Shown in pieces: positions 33,153-41,235 of a stretch of DNA of 64,000 nt; the first letter of the stretch is position 1, and each line of letters starts with the position of its first letter. The translations under genes were made by a program, and so were the position numbers. The stretch is from Streptomyces violascens (GTDB lineage: Bacteria; Actinomycetota; Actinomycetes; Streptomycetales; Streptomycetaceae). The stretch covers positions 214,251-278,250 of the forward strand of contig NZ_BMUA01000009.1 in the NCBI RefSeq assembly GCF_014649955.1, in the 5' to 3' direction. The notes below the pieces were generated by a model. That model worked only from the letters and a program-made list of their open reading frames with translations. It made no database searches and was not told the DNA's origin.

Positions 33153-33848
33153 GTGCGACTGACCCCGACGGAGCGTGACCGGCTGCTGCTGTTCGGCGCC
33201 GCGGAACTGGCCCGGGCCCGCAGGGCCCGCGGGCTCCGCTTGAACGTGCCCGAGGCGACCGCCCTGATCGCGGACACCGTCTGCGAGGCGGCCCGCGACG
33301 GCCGGCGGCTCGCCGAGGCCATCGAGGCGGCCCGCGCGGTGCTCGGGCCCGACGACGTGCTGCCCGGCGTGTCCGACGTGGTCACCGAGGTCCACGTCGA
33401 GGCCGTCTTCGACGACGGCTCCCGGCTCGCCGTGGTGTCCGACCCCATCGGCGGCACGGCCGGCGAGGCCGCCCCCGGCGCCCTGCTGCCCGGCGACGGC
33501 TACCCGGAGGCGGCTCCCGAGGTCCGGCTCGCCGTGACCAACACCGCTTCGGTGCCGATCAGCGTCACCTCGCACTTCCACTTCTTCGAGGCCAACCCGC
33601 GGCTCGACTTCGACCGCGCGGCCGCCTACGGCATGCGGCTCTGCGTGCCCGCCGGGTCCTCGGTGCGGTTCGGGCCCGGCGAGAGCGAGGAGGTCGGCCT
33701 CGTCCCGATCGGTGGCGACCGCGTCGCGATCGGTTTCGCGGGCCTGGTCGACGGACCGCTCGACGCACCCGGCGCGAAGGCAGAGGCCCTGCGCAGGGCC
33801 TCTGCCTGCGGCTACCTGGGAACCGCCGCGCGCGAGGGAGACAAGTGA
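33153..33848 (+). CDS. ureAB: Urease gamma-beta fusion subunit
   Basis: A 231-residue fusion. Residues 1-100 are urease gamma (MRLTPTERDRLLLFGAAELARARRARG, LNVPEATALIAD, LPGVSDVV). The rest is urease beta (GALLPGDG, VTNTASVPISVTSHFHFFEANPRLDFDRAAAYGMRL and the RFGPGESEEVGLVPIGG region). GTG 33153 has AGGAGG 9 nt upstream. The stop overlaps the alpha-subunit ATG (TGATG), so the subunits are coupled. No ureE, F, G or D maturation genes are in the neighbourhood, so nickel insertion would need genes elsewhere. Confidence 0.93.
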   Translation: MRLTPTERDRLLLFGAAELARARRARGLRLNVPEATALIADTVCEAARDGRRLAEAIEAARAVLGPDDVLPGVSDVVTEVHVEAVFDDGSRLAVVSDPIGGTAGEAAPGALLPGDGYPEAAPEVRLAVTNTASVPISVTSHFHFFEANPRLDFDRAAAYGMRLCVPAGSSVRFGPGESEEVGLVPIGGDRVAIGFAGLVDGPLDAPGAKAEALRRASACGYLGTAAREGDK

Positions 33849-35530
33849 TGGACCCGTACGAGTACGCCTCCGTGCACGGCCCCCGCACCGGCGACCGGAT
33901 CCGGCTCGGCGACTCGGGCCTGACCGTCCGAGTCGAATCCGACGCGCAGGCTCCCGGCGACGAGTTCCTGGCGGGGTTCGGCAAGACCGCCCGCGACGGG
34001 CTGCATCTGAAGGCCGCCGCTGTCCGCGAGACCTGCGACGTCGTGATCAGCAACGTCGTCGTGATCGACGCGGTGCAGGGCATCCGCAAGGTGTCCATCG
34101 GCATCCGCGAGGGACGGATCTGCTCCATCGGGCGGGCCGGAAATCCCAACACCCTCGACGGCGTCGATGTGGTCGTCGGCACCGGCACCTCGATCGTCTC
34201 CGGCGAGGGGCTCATCGCCACCGCCGGAGCCGTCGACCCCCACGTCCATCTGCTGTCGCCGCGCATCATGGAGGCCTCGCTCGCCTCCGGTGTCACCACG
34301 ATCATCGGCCAGGAGTTCGGCCCGGTCTGGGGCGTCGGCGTCAACTCGCCCTGGGCGCTGCGCAACGCCTTCGCGGCCTTCGACGCCTGGCCCGTCAACA
34401 TCGGCTTCCTGGGGCGGGGATCGTCCTCGAACGGGGCCCCGCTGGTGGAGGCGCTCGCCGAGGGCGGCGCCTGCGGGTTCAAGGTCCACGAGGACATGGG
34501 CGCGCACACCCGCGCGCTCGACACCGCGCTGCGCGTCGCCGAGGACCATGACGTCCAAGTCGCCCTGCACAGCGACGGGTTGAACGAGTGCCTCACCGTC
34601 GAGGACACCCTCAAGGTGCTCGAAGGCCGCACCATCCACGCCTTCCACATCGAGGGCTGCGGCGGCGGACACGTACCCAATGTGCTGAAGATGGCGGGCG
34701 TCCCGAACGTCATCGGCTCGTCCACCAATCCGACCCTGCCCTTCGGGCGGGACGCGGTCGCCGAGCACTACGGCATGATCGTCTCGGTCCACGACCTCAA
34801 GACCGACCTGCCGGGCGACGCGGCGATGGCCCGCGACCGCATCCGTGCCGGGACGATGGGCGCCGAGGACGTGCTCCACGACCTGGGCGCGATCGGCATC
34901 ACCTCCTCCGACGCGCAGGGCATGGGCCGCGCGGGCGAGACCGTACGCCGCACCTTCGCCATGGCCGGGAAGATGAAGGCCGAGCTCGGCCCCCTGGAGG
35001 GCGACGGGCCCGGTGACGACAACGCGCGCGTCCTGCGCTACATGGCGAAGCTGACCATCAACCCGGCCATCGCGCACGGCCTCTCGCACGAGATCGGGTC
35101 CATCGAGGCCGGCAAGATGGCCGACATCGTGCTGTGGCGCCCGGCCTACTTCGGCGCCAAGCCGCAGATGGTCCTCAAGTCCGGCTTCCCCGCCTGGGGC
35201 GTCACCGGCGATCCCAACGCGGCCACCGACACCTGCGAACCGCTCGTGCTCGGCCCGCTGTTCGGCGCCCACGGCGGCACTGCGGCCGAGCTGTCCGTCG
35301 CCTTCGTGGCGAAGGCCGCCCTCGACCAGGGCGGCGACCAGCTGCCCACCCGACGCCGCCGGGTCGCGGTGCGCGGCACGCGCGGCATCGGCCCCGCCGA
35401 CCTGCTGCTCAACTCCCGTACCGGAGCCGTCGGCGTGGACGGCCGCACCGGGCTCGTCACCCTCGACGGCGACCCGCTGCGCTCCGAACCGGCCGACTCC
35501 GTCTCCCTCAACCGCCTCTACTTCCTGTAA
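33848..35530 (+). CDS. ureC: Divergent urease alpha subunit
   Basis: A 560-residue amidohydrolase of the urease alpha type. Nickel and catalytic residues align with a constant offset of five from Klebsiella UreC: H132 and H134 (PHVHL), carbamylatable K212 and H214 (GFKVHED), H241 (ALHSD), H267, catalytic H315, R331 and D355 (SSDAQGMG). Two features are odd: the mobile-flap Cys before the catalytic His is Val (V314, in SVHDL), and the GTGPAAGTHATTCTPG segment is shortened and altered to FGPVWGVGVNSPW. It may be a slow or altered urease or act on a related amide. It is coupled to ureAB and followed by agmatine deiminase. Confidence 0.9.
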   Translation: MDPYEYASVHGPRTGDRIRLGDSGLTVRVESDAQAPGDEFLAGFGKTARDGLHLKAAAVRETCDVVISNVVVIDAVQGIRKVSIGIREGRICSIGRAGNPNTLDGVDVVVGTGTSIVSGEGLIATAGAVDPHVHLLSPRIMEASLASGVTTIIGQEFGPVWGVGVNSPWALRNAFAAFDAWPVNIGFLGRGSSSNGAPLVEALAEGGACGFKVHEDMGAHTRALDTALRVAEDHDVQVALHSDGLNECLTVEDTLKVLEGRTIHAFHIEGCGGGHVPNVLKMAGVPNVIGSSTNPTLPFGRDAVAEHYGMIVSVHDLKTDLPGDAAMARDRIRAGTMGAEDVLHDLGAIGITSSDAQGMGRAGETVRRTFAMAGKMKAELGPLEGDGPGDDNARVLRYMAKLTINPAIAHGLSHEIGSIEAGKMADIVLWRPAYFGAKPQMVLKSGFPAWGVTGDPNAATDTCEPLVLGPLFGAHGGTAAELSVAFVAKAALDQGGDQLPTRRRRVAVRGTRGIGPADLLLNSRTGAVGVDGRTGLVTLDGDPLRSEPADSVSLNRLYFL

Positions 35531-35541
35531 GGACCACCCTG

Positions 35542-36579
35542 ATGTCTGCTGCCGCCGACGGCTTCCGCATGCCTGCCGAGTGGACCCCGCACGAGCGGAC
35601 CTGGATGGCATGGCCGGGCCCCAACGTGACGTTCCCGAACGACGCCGAGCTCGCCGAGTCCCGCGCCGCCTGGGCCTCGGTCGCCCGCGCGGTACGCCGC
35701 TTCGAGCCGGTCACCATGGTCGTCGGCCCGGGCCAGGCCGACAGCGCCCGCGCCCTGCTCGGCCCCGACATCGAGCTCGTCGAGCGCGAACTCGACGACG
35801 CCTGGATGCGGGACATCGGCCCCACCTTCCTCACCGACGGCAAGGGACAACTGGCCGCCGTGGACTGGACGTTCAACGGCTGGGGTGCCCAGGACTGGGC
35901 GACCTGGGAGCACGACGCGAAGATCGGCGCCCATGTCTCGGACCTCGCCGGGGCGCGTACGTACACCTCGCGCCTCGTCAACGAGGGCGGCGCGATCCAC
36001 GTCGACGGCGAGGGCACGGTGCTGCTCACCGAGACCGTCCAGCTCGGCCCCGAGCGCAACCCGGACTGGACCCGCGAGGAGGTCGAGACGGAGATCCACG
36101 CCATGCTCGGCACCCGCAAGGCCATCTGGCTGCGCCGCGGCCTCACCGGCGACTACCCGCCGCACGGCTACGGCACCCTCGGCCATGTCGACATCGTCGC
36201 CGCGTTCGCCCGGCCCGGCGTCGTGGTCGCCCACACCCAGCCCGACCCGGCCCACCCCGACCACGAGCTCTGCAAGGAGAACGTGGCGCTGCTCCGCTCG
36301 CAGACCGACGCCCGCGGCCGCTCGCTCGAAGTCGTCGAGATCCCCGCGCCGACCGTCCTCAAGGACGACCACGGCTGGGTCGACTACTCGTACATCAACC
36401 ACTACCTCTGCAACGGCGGCGTGGTCCTGTGCGCCTTCGACGACCCGCGCGACGAGAACGCGGCCGGCATCTTCCGCCGGCTCTTCCCCGAGCGCACGGT
36501 GACCCTCGTCGACGCCCGGACGATCTTCGCGGGCGGCGGCGGCATCCACTGCATCACGCAGCAGCAGCCGAGGGTGTGA
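35542..36579 (+). CDS. aguA: Agmatine deiminase family protein
   Basis: A 345-residue amidinotransferase-fold enzyme converting agmatine to N-carbamoylputrescine and ammonia, or a related guanidine substrate. The family motifs are all present: PAEWTPHERTWMAWP, DDAWMRDIGPTFL, VNEGGAIHVDGEGTVLLTE, YGTLGHVDIVAAF with catalytic His, and the nucleophile Cys in GGGGIHCITQQQP. It lies 11 bp after ureC and is presumably in the same operon. ATG 35542 was used; AAGGA overlaps the ureC stop. The exact substrate is inferred from the family. Confidence 0.85.
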   Translation: MSAAADGFRMPAEWTPHERTWMAWPGPNVTFPNDAELAESRAAWASVARAVRRFEPVTMVVGPGQADSARALLGPDIELVERELDDAWMRDIGPTFLTDGKGQLAAVDWTFNGWGAQDWATWEHDAKIGAHVSDLAGARTYTSRLVNEGGAIHVDGEGTVLLTETVQLGPERNPDWTREEVETEIHAMLGTRKAIWLRRGLTGDYPPHGYGTLGHVDIVAAFARPGVVVAHTQPDPAHPDHELCKENVALLRSQTDARGRSLEVVEIPAPTVLKDDHGWVDYSYINHYLCNGGVVLCAFDDPRDENAAGIFRRLFPERTVTLVDARTIFAGGGGIHCITQQQPRV

Positions 36580-36657
36580 CCCCGGTCGACTCCGCGGGCC
36601 CGCGATTTCCGGCGAGGCCGTGCGCCACCCGCCGCCTACCGGCCACGGCCCCGCCCG

Positions 36658-36823
36658 TCATCGCCGCGACCGGCATGCGGGATCGCCCTTGACGTGCCGG
36701 TAGTCGTCCCCCCCGGGCACCGCTGGGTGCGGCCAGCTGATCCGCGCCGGTGACTTTGATGGCCGCGCCCTCGATGGGGCGGTCGCAGTGGAGGCAGAAC
36801 TTGATGGGGCTTGTGGGTGTCAT
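36658..36823 (-). pseudogene. Frameshifted small Cys-rich protein gene
   Basis: ATG 36823 begins MTPTSPIKFCLHCDRPIEGA, a CxxC-containing small protein. The uninterrupted frame runs into unlikely sequence to 36554. If the seven-C run at 36708-36714 had six, the product would be 54 residues ending DDYRHVKGDPACRSRR at 36658, a sensible zinc-ribbon-like end with a further Cys. So either this copy is frameshifted or the run is miscounted. It overlaps the stop of the preceding gene by ATGA and is thus the second gene of a two-gene unit. Confidence 0.6.
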
Positions 36824-37077
36824 GGGGCGTCCTCCCTGAGACCGGTCTGTACGGGGGCGGCGAGCATGTGGGCGATGCGTTCGGCGCAGCTTGCTTCGTG
36901 GCCGCGTTCGCCGATCTCGTAGCCGAAGGGGGTGACGTAGTGGTTGCCGTTCATGGCAATGTGCTCGGCGAGGTCGTTGACGGAGTTGGTCGCCCTCAGG
37001 GATCCCGTGTCGTCGAGATCGACGTGGAGTCCGCGCTTCCGCAGGTGGTCGGCGAGTTTCCGTAGCTCGGTGTCCAT
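36820..37077 (-). CDS. Small hypothetical protein, 85 aa
   Basis: An 85-residue acidic protein (MDTELRKLADHLRKRGLHVDLD, then TNSVNDLAEHIAMNGNHYVTPFGYEIGERG and a C-terminal helix). I do not recognise a functional domain, though similar short proteins are common beside XRE-type regulators in Streptomyces accessory regions. It is coupled by ATGA overlap to the CxxC protein and divergent, by only 36 bp, from the SLOG-type gene. Confidence 0.65.
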   Translation of the reverse strand: MDTELRKLADHLRKRGLHVDLDDTGSLRATNSVNDLAEHIAMNGNHYVTPFGYEIGERGHEASCAERIAHMLAAPVQTGLREDAP

Positions 37078-37113
37078 GCAGAGACGATCTCAACGCGGGG
37101 GGCTGGGCGGGAT

Positions 37114-37587
37114 ATGACAACCTATGACACGGAGTTGATCATGCGGGCGGTGGCGATTACGGGGACCCGCGCGACCGGACATCGCCCGCTGGACGACTAC
37201 GCCGCACTCTTCGCGGCGTACCTCGCCCCCTTCGCCGACGGGCACTTTTACCTCGGCGGCGCCAAGGGCATCGACAGCCTGGCCCTGGTCTGGCTGGCCA
37301 GGAACACCGATGCGCACATCACCGTCGTGGCGCCCGGCACCGTCGATCAGCAGCCGGCCGAGGCGCGCCAGGCCATCACCCGCACGAGGGGCCGCATCAA
37401 GGACATCGTCGAGCTAGGTGCGGCAGAACTGGGCACCCCGGCCTACCACGCGAGGAACCGGTGGATGGTCGATCACGCCTCGATGACCATCGGATTCCCG
37501 CACGCCACCGAACCCTCGACCGGCACGTGGCAGACCCTCAACTACACGGCGGAGAAGGGGAAACCGCGCCTAATCGTGCCCGTGTAG
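37114..37587 (+). CDS. SLOG/DprA-like Rossmann protein
   Basis: A 157-residue protein with the marks of the SLOG superfamily (DprA/LOG-related nucleotide-binding folds). They are AVAITGTRATGHRPLDDY at the start, HFYLGGAKGIDSLALVWLARN, a central VVAPGTVDQQP strand-loop, ARNRWMVDHASMTIGFP and the final GTWQTLNYTAEKGKPRLIVPV. SLOG domains bind nucleotide ligands and are frequent in conflict and stress systems. It starts 36 bp from the divergent small gene and is followed 25 bp later by an XRE-type regulator on the same strand. The role is not established. Confidence 0.75.
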   Translation: MTTYDTELIMRAVAITGTRATGHRPLDDYAALFAAYLAPFADGHFYLGGAKGIDSLALVWLARNTDAHITVVAPGTVDQQPAEARQAITRTRGRIKDIVELGAAELGTPAYHARNRWMVDHASMTIGFPHATEPSTGTWQTLNYTAEKGKPRLIVPV

Positions 37588-37612
37588 ACGCGGGTTGCGT
37601 CACGATGGCGTC

Positions 37613-38953
37613 ATGGACGACAGGACGATCGGTGCGGCGATGCTCAAGGCCCTGCGGAAGCGCCGCGGCCTGTCGCTGGCTGACGCCGCCCGTGCCCTGA
37701 TCGCGATTGCGAGGGAACTTGGGCAGCCCTGCAATTCCCTGCCCACCGCCACCGGGCTGCAGCGGTCCGTGGCCCGTTGGGAAGCGGCCAGCCCGACTCG
37801 CCCGGACGCCCGCCATCAACTGCTCCTCGCGCACCTCTACGGCCGGACGCCAGGGGGAGCCGTCGCTCTCGGGATGGGCTCGGACTTCGCGGCGCTCATC
37901 GATGCTCTCGCTCATCTCGGCGAAAGCGCCGCGCAATTGGCGGAGCTGGGTGCCCAACTGGCCCGGACCGCCACGGATCAGGGCGGCGGCATGCTCACGC
38001 TGTTGTCGCCGAGCACGCGTGCGGGGCTGGCCGCAGCCTTGGCGGACCCGTCACACACTGACGAGAACCTCGTGGCTGGGCTCGCGGCGGTTGTGTCCGA
38101 CGTGAATGCCCGGGTGGGCTCGTTGCCGTTCGTGCGCCTGCAGTTGATGCTGACTCCGGCGGTGGAGGCCTGCCGTCAGCTGATCGCCGGCCCCGTGCCG
38201 GAACCGCTCCTCGCCCGGCTGCGCGGAGTGTCCGTGGCAGCCCATACCCTGGCGGGCCGCCTGGCGTTCGAGACCCGTGACGATGTCGCCTCCCAGGCCC
38301 TGTATGCCACAGCGACGCGAGAGGCCGGTCTGCTGCCGGATCCATGGCGTCGCGCAACCGTCCACATGAGCCACGCTCTGGTGACCCTGTACTCGACGCA
38401 CGGTCTGACCGGGGCGCGGGCGTTGGGGGACGCGGCGGTGCGGGACGCCCAGACCGGTGACAGCATCGTGGTGCGTGCGCGAGCCCACGCGCTGCAGGCG
38501 GAGATCGCCGCCCGCGCCGGTGCGGGCCGACAGGCACAGGCGGCCCTTGACCTGGCCTGGTTCGACATGGAGCGCAGCCATGGCGGCGACCCGTCGAGCA
38601 GCTCCTTCACGGCGGGGCATCTGCGTGGCTTCGAGGGTGTGTGTGAACTGTACGTCGGTGACGCGCAGTTGGCTCATGACCGGTTTGCCGCGTCCGCGAG
38701 CGTGCTGGTGGCGCCACGGGAACAGGTGCAGCGTGCGATCGTGACGACGGACCAGGCGCTGGCCCGGATCCGCATGGGCGATCCGCAGTCGGCGGCCGGT
38801 CTGCTGCACGAGTGTGTGCGAGCCGCCGCGACAACGGGCGGCAGAGTCCCGGCGATCAGGTTGCGGCGTGCTCGGCAGGAGCTGCGGCCGTGGCGCCAGG
38901 AGCACTGGGTGGCCGACCTTGACGACCACTTGATGGATGTCCTCGGGGCTTGA
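37613..38953 (+). CDS. XRE-type regulator with helical repeat C-terminus
   Basis: A 446-residue protein. The N-terminal ~70 residues form a helix-turn-helix (MLKALRKRRGLSLADAARALIAIARELG ... LQRSVARWEAASP). The remainder is an all-helical TPR-like region rich in Ala (for example ARAHALQAEIAARAGAGRQAQAALDLAWFDMER). This architecture is common for Streptomyces regulators next to small flavoproteins. ATG 37613 starts MDDRTIGAAML; there is no clear Shine-Dalgarno, so it may be leaderless. It is followed by two flavoprotein paralogues on the same strand that it may control. Confidence 0.82.
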   Translation: MDDRTIGAAMLKALRKRRGLSLADAARALIAIARELGQPCNSLPTATGLQRSVARWEAASPTRPDARHQLLLAHLYGRTPGGAVALGMGSDFAALIDALAHLGESAAQLAELGAQLARTATDQGGGMLTLLSPSTRAGLAAALADPSHTDENLVAGLAAVVSDVNARVGSLPFVRLQLMLTPAVEACRQLIAGPVPEPLLARLRGVSVAAHTLAGRLAFETRDDVASQALYATATREAGLLPDPWRRATVHMSHALVTLYSTHGLTGARALGDAAVRDAQTGDSIVVRARAHALQAEIAARAGAGRQAQAALDLAWFDMERSHGGDPSSSSFTAGHLRGFEGVCELYVGDAQLAHDRFAASASVLVAPREQVQRAIVTTDQALARIRMGDPQSAAGLLHECVRAAATTGGRVPAIRLRRARQELRPWRQEHWVADLDDHLMDVLGA

Positions 38954-39041
38954 CGGTTTCCGAGCACCAGCGTACGGACGATCGCCCCCCCGATTTCCGC
39001 CGGTTCGAGGGCGGTTGGACGTCATGTGATCGACTGGCGGC

Positions 39042-39584
39042 ATGACTTCAAGGACCGTGTACGTGTTCTGCTCGGCGGCCCCGCCCGTCTTCGAGGTCGC
39101 CGCCGTGATCGAGTCGCTGCAGGCGCGGGGCTGGGACGTGTGTCTGGGGCTGACGCCGGCCGCGGCTTCCTGGCTGGAGGAGTCTCTGCCGGGGCTGGCC
39201 ACCTTGACCGGGCATCCGGTGCGCTCGCAGTACAAGAGGCCGGGCGATCCGGACGTGTGGCCGCCCGCAGCCGCCATCCTGTTCGCGCCGGCCACTTTCA
39301 ACTCGGTCAACTCATGGGCGTTGGGGCTGACTTCGGCCCTCGTGATCGGTGTGGCCGCAGAGGCGATCGGCAAGCAGATTCCCACCGTGGTCATGCCGTG
39401 CGTGAACGCCGCCTATGTCCGGCATCCGCAGTTCGAGCAGTCCCTGGAGGTCCTGCGCTCGGCCGGGGTGACGGTGCTGTACGGCGACGGCGGTTTCGTA
39501 CCGAATCGGCCGGGCGAGCGAAGGCCCGGGGGGTATCCGTGGCAGATCGCGCTGGACGCGGTCGAGGCGGCTGTCGGGCCCTGA
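39042..39584 (+). CDS. HFCD-type flavoprotein, paralogue 1
   Basis: A 180-residue Rossmann-like flavoprotein related to phosphopantothenoylcysteine decarboxylase / EpiD. It has RTVYVFCSAAPPVFEVAAVIESLQARGW, the flavin-contact segment APATFNSVNSWALGL (PASANT equivalent) and VVMPCVNAAYV (PxMN equivalent). It would bind FMN; the substrate is unknown. A near-identical copy of its last ~64 codons recurs at 49004-49201. It sits 88 bp after the XRE regulator. Confidence 0.8.
   Translation: MTSRTVYVFCSAAPPVFEVAAVIESLQARGWDVCLGLTPAAASWLEESLPGLATLTGHPVRSQYKRPGDPDVWPPAAAILFAPATFNSVNSWALGLTSALVIGVAAEAIGKQIPTVVMPCVNAAYVRHPQFEQSLEVLRSAGVTVLYGDGGFVPNRPGERRPGGYPWQIALDAVEAAVGP
39392..39580 (+). repeat. Long direct repeat, left copy
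   Basis: The 3' third of flavoprotein 1 is repeated with roughly nine bases in ten identical at 49003-49190, in the same orientation. The two copies bracket 9.6 kb that includes the RHS gene. Confidence 0.8.
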
Positions 39585-39624
39585 TGGCAGCCGTGACGAC
39601 GGCCGAACGCTGTGGACTCCGGAC

Positions 39625-40173
39625 ATGACACGAGTCCTCTATCTGATCGCCTGCGCCGCCGGACCCGCCGAATGCGTCGACGAGGCCGTGCGGCAAGCCC
39701 AAGGGAGGGGTTGGGACACGTGCCTCGTGCTCACTCCGTCGGCGGCGAGATGGTGGGAGCCGCGTCTCGGCGAACTGGAGCAGCTGACGGGCGACCGCGT
39801 GCGCTCGCAGTACAAACTCCCCGGCGAGGCAGACGCGTTGCCCAAAGCCGACGCCATGCTGGTGGCCCCGCTGAGCTGCACGAGCCTCAACGAATGGGGC
39901 GCAGGGATCGCCGATACGCTCGCGCTCGGCCTGGTCTCCGAGGGCGTCCACCTCGGCGTGCCGGTGGTGGCGATGCCGTACTTCAACCAGGCGCAAGCCG
40001 CGCAACCGGCGGTGGCCCGTAGCATCGCGGACCTGCGGGCGCAGGGCGTGGTCTACCTCGACGGCGAGGCCGACGGGTACGCGTCGCACCCGCCCAAGCA
40101 GGGGAACCCCACCGCGTTTCCCTGGCATCTCGCCCTGACCGCGGTCGAGGCGGCGGCAGGCTCCCGCTCGTAG
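39625..40173 (+). CDS. HFCD-type flavoprotein, paralogue 2
   Basis: A 182-residue flavoprotein with the same layout as its neighbour: VLYLIACAAGPAECVDEAVRQAQGRGW, LTGDRVRSQYKLPGE, APLSCTSLNEWGAGIADTLAL and VVAMPYFNQAQ. It is clearly a diverged tandem duplicate of the gene 40 bp upstream and probably a partner of the same XRE regulator. Remnant sequence of a HAD gene starts immediately after its stop. Confidence 0.8.
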   Translation: MTRVLYLIACAAGPAECVDEAVRQAQGRGWDTCLVLTPSAARWWEPRLGELEQLTGDRVRSQYKLPGEADALPKADAMLVAPLSCTSLNEWGAGIADTLALGLVSEGVHLGVPVVAMPYFNQAQAAQPAVARSIADLRAQGVVYLDGEADGYASHPPKQGNPTAFPWHLALTAVEAAAGSRS

Positions 40174-40178
40174 GCCCA

Positions 40179-40418
40179 AGAGCAGCTGAAGATGTCGAGG
40201 CGGGGCTTGCGAACGGGGTCCGGGTCGTTGCTGTCGCCTCGGGCCGGAGCAGCGAGGCCGAACTGCACGCTGCCGGGCCGTTCGCGGTCCTGTCCGATCT
40301 GCGCGACACGGAGCGGCTGGTGGAAGTTGGTCATGGGTGTCGACTCGTAGCAGGGCCGCTCCCGTGCCCGCCCCCACGGGAGCTTTGGCTCCACTTCCAC
40401 TTCGATTCCCTCGCCTGA
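40179..40418 (+). pseudogene. HAD hydrolase C-terminal remnant
   Basis: Read in frame from about 40179, the sequence DVEAGLANGVRVVAVASGRS followed by SEAELHAAGPFAVLSDLRDT and ERLVEV is the typical C-terminal end of a HAD-superfamily phosphatase. The catalytic N-terminal DxD part is missing. It continues open to a stop at 40416 in unrelated sequence, so it is a decayed fragment. Confidence 0.65.
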
Positions 40419-40585
40419 CGGCCCGCCGTGTCCGTCGCCATGCCGTGGCCATGGGGTGAAGGCGACGGCTCGGTCGTGGGGAGGGGAGAGCGGTGTGTCG
40501 CTGGCAAGGAGTGTCCGGGTGCTCAGCTGCCCATTAACGTACTGACCGCCGTGGGGCGCGTGAGTAGATGTAGCTGGGTTTTGCC

Positions 40586-40804
40586 GTGTTTGTGGATCTT
40601 AGATTGGAGCAGGTCGCGGCATGGCAGGACGTGCTGGCCGGGCTGCATGCGAGCTTCGCATCACGTTTCGCTGGGGCGGATCCGCGCGGGTGGGTGTCGA
40701 CTCATGTGGCGAGGTTGATTTCGCCGGTCGAGTGGAAGAACGGGTGGTCGCTGGCGGAGCGTGTCGGGGAGACATCTGCCGGGCGTGCCGCGGTCTCAAG
40801 GTGA
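40586..40804 (+). mobile_element. IS701-type transposase N-terminal fragment
   Basis: A 72-codon stretch reading DLRLEQVAAWQDVLAGLHAS and later SPVEWKNGWSLAERVGETS. It matches the start of IS701-family DDE transposases before the first catalytic Asp. It stops at 40804 and no further transposase sequence follows. No inverted repeats were identified. Confidence 0.65.
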
Positions 40805-41153
40805 GGGGGTCTGCTGCGACTGTCGGCAGGTCATTCCGCGCGACGTGCGGATCGTGATCGAAGGCTGTTCCGCGCATGCCTGCAGGGCCAGATCACTCCA
40901 GCCGTCAGCCCGGCTCACCTCGACTCAGTGGCTCCGGCACCGGCTTCGAAGCTTGGGCGACGGGTTGATTGGCGTGGGCTCGTAACCCAACAGGCCGATG
41001 GGCCACGCGGCAGGAGGCCGCATTGTGAACAGGGCTGTGTACGGCAGCTGTTGGGGAATTCACGGGGCGCCCGGCGGCAAACAATGCCCCGGTCCTGCCG
41101 AAGCCTCATCGGATGGCCTGCTAAACCGAGCCTGACAGGCCGGAATACTCGGC
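40805..41153. other. Stretch without a supported gene
   Basis: No convincing gene is seen. A short open run encodes a Cys-pair segment (CCDCRQVIPRDVRIVIEGC) that may be another fragment. Base composition is lower in GC than the core regions, and it ends at the RHS promoter. Confidence 0.5.
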
Positions 41154-41181
41154 TTGACATGGACTTTATCTCGGCTGACAT
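41154..41181 (+). promoter_or_regulatory. RHS gene promoter
   Basis: A consensus -35 TTGACA (41154-41159) lies 16 bp from TGACAT (41176-41181), about 55 nt before the ATG at 41236. That ATG has its own GGGGAGGG. Confidence 0.5.
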
Positions 41182-41235
41182 GATCGTTGGATGGGGCGTC
41201 GGGGAGGCGCCCCACTTCTTGGGGAGGGTTTTGTC

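Noticed and set aside
40805..40900. Cys-pair segment CCDCRQVIPRDVRI as a zinc-finger gene
   Set aside because: No start codon with a ribosome site and no conserved length; more likely a gene fragment.
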